Positions 14,445 through 16,491 of a stretch of DNA of 16,491 nucleotides are shown piece after piece (position 1 is the stretch's first letter; every line of letters starts with the position of its first letter). The DNA lies in assembly GCA_036160575.1 (NCBI GenBank), contig JAYYDT010000094.1, positions 1-16,491 of the forward strand, written 5' to 3'. The DNA comes from TMED26 sp002694075 (GTDB taxonomy: Bacteria; Pseudomonadota; Alphaproteobacteria; Thalassobaculales; Thalassobaculaceae). The notes under the pieces are model-generated. The model saw only the letters and a list, made by a program, of their open reading frames with translations, had not been told where the DNA came from and ran no database searches. Made by a program: the position numbers and the translations under genes.

Positions 14445-15317
14445 TTGCTGATCAGCTTATCACCCATCGCGCTGGCCGTCATCGCGGCCTTTTTTTTCGC
14501 GCTTGGCGCCCAGTGCCAGAACCAGGGTTTGGCGACCTTGGACAGCCGTTCCGGCACCGCCTTGTCGATCACGGCGGCGGCCGGCAGCTATCTCATCCTG
14601 GCGCCGTGGTTTCTCAATCTCGATCTTCTGTTCCATCCGGCGGTCCTAATCTTCGTGCTCATCGGCCTGTTCCGGCCGGCGGTGTCGGCCAACTTGTCGG
14701 TCATGGGCATGCGTTATCTGGGACCGACCCTGTCCACCACCCTGGCCTCGACGGCGCCGCTGTTCGGCACCGCCATGGGGGTGCTGTGGCTGGGCGAGGT
14801 GGTGACCTGGGAAATCGCCGTCGGCACCGTCGGCATCTTTGCCGGCATCCTGTTGCTGACCCGGCGACCGGGCGGCAGCGCCGGCGACTGGCCGCTGTGG
14901 GCTTTGGCCCTGCCGATCGGGGCGGCGTTTTTGCGCTCCCTCGGCCATGTCCTCTCGAAAGTTGGCTTGGACCAAGTGGCTGAACCGTTCATCGCCGGCA
15001 TGGTCGGCTTCGTGGTTTCGGCGCTGATCACCCACGGCATTCGCCTGGCCCGCCGGGAGCCGCCGAAAATTCCCTTGAACCAGCACGGCACCTATTGGTT
15101 CCTGGGCGGCGGGGTGTGTTTCGCGACGGCGATTTTCACTCTCAACAACGCTTTCATGGAAGGCCAGGTGGTGACCGTGATCCCGATCATCGCCGCCTCG
15201 CCGATCTTCACCTTGTTGATGTCCTGGCTGATCTTCCGCCGCGAACGCCTGACCCTCAAGATCGTCGCGGCGGTGTTTTTGGTGGTCCCCTCGGTCGCCT
15301 TTATCGCGGTCAGCTAG
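14445..15317 (+). CDS. DMT superfamily transporter (EamA family)
   Basis: The 290-residue inner-membrane protein has ten hydrophobic segments in two repeats. The first EamA half ends with a helix pair ending at LLLTRRPGG (about residue 145), and the second at LIFRRERLTLKIVAAVFLVV. EamA features such as RYLGPTLSTTLASTAPLFGTAMGVLWLGE and the matching VTVIPIIAASPIFTLLMSWL are present in both halves. DMT transporters move amino acids, nucleotides or metabolites, mostly outward, but the substrate here cannot be told. The start is the TTG at 14445: the frame has an upstream stop at 14409-14411, no other usual start codon before this, and the next ATG would remove the first three helices. The Shine-Dalgarno is poor (GGTG at seven bases). 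It diverges from the permease gene across 113 bases. Confidence 0.88.
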   Translation: MLISLSPIALAVIAAFFFALGAQCQNQGLATLDSRSGTALSITAAAGSYLILAPWFLNLDLLFHPAVLIFVLIGLFRPAVSANLSVMGMRYLGPTLSTTLASTAPLFGTAMGVLWLGEVVTWEIAVGTVGIFAGILLLTRRPGGSAGDWPLWALALPIGAAFLRSLGHVLSKVGLDQVAEPFIAGMVGFVVSALITHGIRLARREPPKIPLNQHGTYWFLGGGVCFATAIFTLNNAFMEGQVVTVIPIIAASPIFTLLMSWLIFRRERLTLKIVAAVFLVVPSVAFIAVS

Positions 15318-15323
15318 ACCGCC

Positions 15324-16487
15324 TCAGTCTTTATCGGCGTAGGGCGGCGGCTTGTAATAGGTCGGATAAGCGCCGATCGCGCTCATATCGACCTCGACCA
15401 TCGCCGGGCCGTCGACGGCCAGCGCCGCCTCCAACGCCGGGCCGACGCCGGCGACCGTGTCGCTGTGGAAAAACGGCATCCCACAGAGCGCGGCGAGGCC
15501 CCGGTAGTCGGGCGCGCTCGGGTCGGCGAAATAGTGGCGGCCGCCATAGAGGCTGGTTTGAATATGTTTGATCACGCCGTAGCCGTGGTCGTTCATGATC
15601 ATGAACACCGCGTCCACCCCCTCGTCCATGGCGGTCCACAATTCGGCCAGATTAATGGCGAAACCGCCGTCGCCGCTCATCATCACGGTTTTACGGCCGC
15701 CGGCGCCAAGCGCCGCGCCGATGCCCAGCGGCAGGCCCGGGCCAATCGCCGCGCTGATCGGATAGATGTTGTCGCGCGGCGCGTTCAGCGGGAACCAACG
15801 ATTGCCCCAGGTGGTGTTGTTCATGGTGACGTCACGCACCCACAGGGCGTCGGCCGGCATCGCCGCGCGGACCACCGCCGGCATGTCGGCATAAGTCCCG
15901 AGAAAGTCTTTGAAGCCGGCCTCGGCCGCCGTTTTGGCGGCCGCCGCGGCGTCGCCGAGCGCGGCATCGAGGGTCAATTGGCCGTCCACCCGGTCGGCCA
16001 GTGCCGCCAGGGTGGCGCCGGCCTCCCCGCACAGGAACAAATCATTGCCATAGGTCCGGCCATTGGCCGCCGGGTCGATGTCGATGTGAATCCGCCGGGC
16101 CGGCAGGGCCAGGGACAGGTCGGCGGTTTCATGGCCACGCAGCCGGCATCCGGCGACGATCAACAAGTCGACGCTTTGATAAAATTCGACCAGTTCGGGC
16201 GCCGCGTAAAGGCCGGCGAAATTGCGCGGATGATCCTCCGGGATCACCGCCCGGCCATTCCAACTGGTCGCCAGGGGCAGGCCCATGTCAACCAGCCGGC
16301 GCACCGCCGCGCCGGCGAATTTGGCGCCATTGCCGGTCCAAAGCATGGGGCGCTTGGCGGCGCGTAGCATGGCCGCCGCCTCGTCCAATTGGGCGGTCGG
16401 CGCCGGCGCCGGCCCCGGAAGGGCCACCAAATGGCCGTCAAGGGCGACCCGGCGGTCAAACGCCGTGCGTTGCACGTCCATAGGCAT
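15324..16487 (-). CDS. Thiamine-diphosphate enzyme, acetolactate synthase-like (N-terminal domain missing or split)
   Basis: The 387-residue reading frame holds the central Rossmann-like domain (about 33-165; RRIHIDIDPA at 131-140) and the ThDP pyrophosphate domain (about 205-370). The cofactor motif is GDGGFAINLAELWTAMDEG, ending in N299-D300. PISAAIGPGLPLGIGAALG (243-261) matches the segment before the motif in this superfamily. Family members (acetolactate synthase, benzoylformate or indolepyruvate decarboxylase and others) are about 550 residues long with an N-terminal PYR domain that supplies the catalytic Glu. Here the frame begins at MPMDVQ, exactly where the PYR domain normally ends (..PMDVQ), and the codon directly upstream is TAA (16488-16490). 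Only four bases of window remain, so the gene may be frameshifted, split into two subunits, or affected by an assembly error at the edge. Alone this piece should lack catalysis. The reaction is not assignable. Confidence 0.8.
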   Translation of the reverse strand: MPMDVQRTAFDRRVALDGHLVALPGPAPAPTAQLDEAAAMLRAAKRPMLWTGNGAKFAGAAVRRLVDMGLPLATSWNGRAVIPEDHPRNFAGLYAAPELVEFYQSVDLLIVAGCRLRGHETADLSLALPARRIHIDIDPAANGRTYGNDLFLCGEAGATLAALADRVDGQLTLDAALGDAAAAAKTAAEAGFKDFLGTYADMPAVVRAAMPADALWVRDVTMNNTTWGNRWFPLNAPRDNIYPISAAIGPGLPLGIGAALGAGGRKTVMMSGDGGFAINLAELWTAMDEGVDAVFMIMNDHGYGVIKHIQTSLYGGRHYFADPSAPDYRGLAALCGMPFFHSDTVAGVGPALEAALAVDGPAMVEVDMSAIGAYPTYYKPPPYADKD

Positions 16488-16491
16488 TTAG

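Noticed and set aside
1..16491. CRISPR array, insertion sequence, phage or toxin-antitoxin genes
   Set aside because: No direct repeat series, transposase, integrase or inverted terminal repeats were seen on either strand; gaps are too short to hide them.

Overview
The window is a dense, GC-rich (well over 60 % by eye) stretch of bacterial chromosome. Nearly all of it is coding, most gaps are short, and several stop/start codons overlap. The protein types (ArsJ, an ABHD10-like hydrolase, the form of the GT4/GT9 glycosyltransferases) and the style of infC, thrS and pheST suggest an alphaproteobacterium, perhaps of the Rhodospirillales. This is an inference from sequence character, not from a search. 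Both ends cut into genes, so the window may be a whole contig.

Layout. (1) 1-2129, plus strand: the 3' part of an ArsJ-associated glyceraldehyde-3-phosphate dehydrogenase gene, followed with a 4-base overlap by arsJ. Together they are expected to turn arsenate into 1-arseno-3-phosphoglycerate and export it. (2) 2126-8951, minus strand: the classical translation cluster thrS-infC-rpmI-rplT-pheS-pheT, in the same order as in E. coli. pheT converges on arsJ, and the two stop codons share one CTAG. Regulatory signals are visible inside the cluster: an ATC start codon on infC behind a perfect Shine-Dalgarno, a good sigma70-type promoter and structured leader before rpmI, and a textbook intrinsic terminator or attenuator between rplT and pheS. 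Two hairpins lie in the gap upstream of thrS. (3) 9130-11306, minus strand: two overlapping glycosyltransferase genes (GT4 then GT9), probably for lipopolysaccharide or another surface glycan. (4) 11351-12867, plus strand: an ABHD10-like alpha/beta hydrolase overlapping a secreted TPR protein. (5) 12875-14331, minus strand: a glutathione S-transferase-like protein downstream of a TauE/SafE-type permease. (6) 14445-15317, plus strand: a DMT/EamA transporter with a TTG start. (7) 15324-16487, minus strand: a thiamine-diphosphate enzyme that has only the central and C-terminal domains in frame. A TAA lies directly before its first ATG at the window edge.

I did not find a clearly new biological system. 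The window is mostly conserved housekeeping plus common accessory genes. The points most worth a second look are the regulatory architecture of the translation cluster (AUC start, rpmI leader, pheST attenuator candidate), the broken or split ThDP enzyme, and the arsenate pair abutting pheT. No tRNA, rRNA, CRISPR array, insertion sequence, phage gene or attachment site was seen, and no gene-free stretch exceeds 300 bases.
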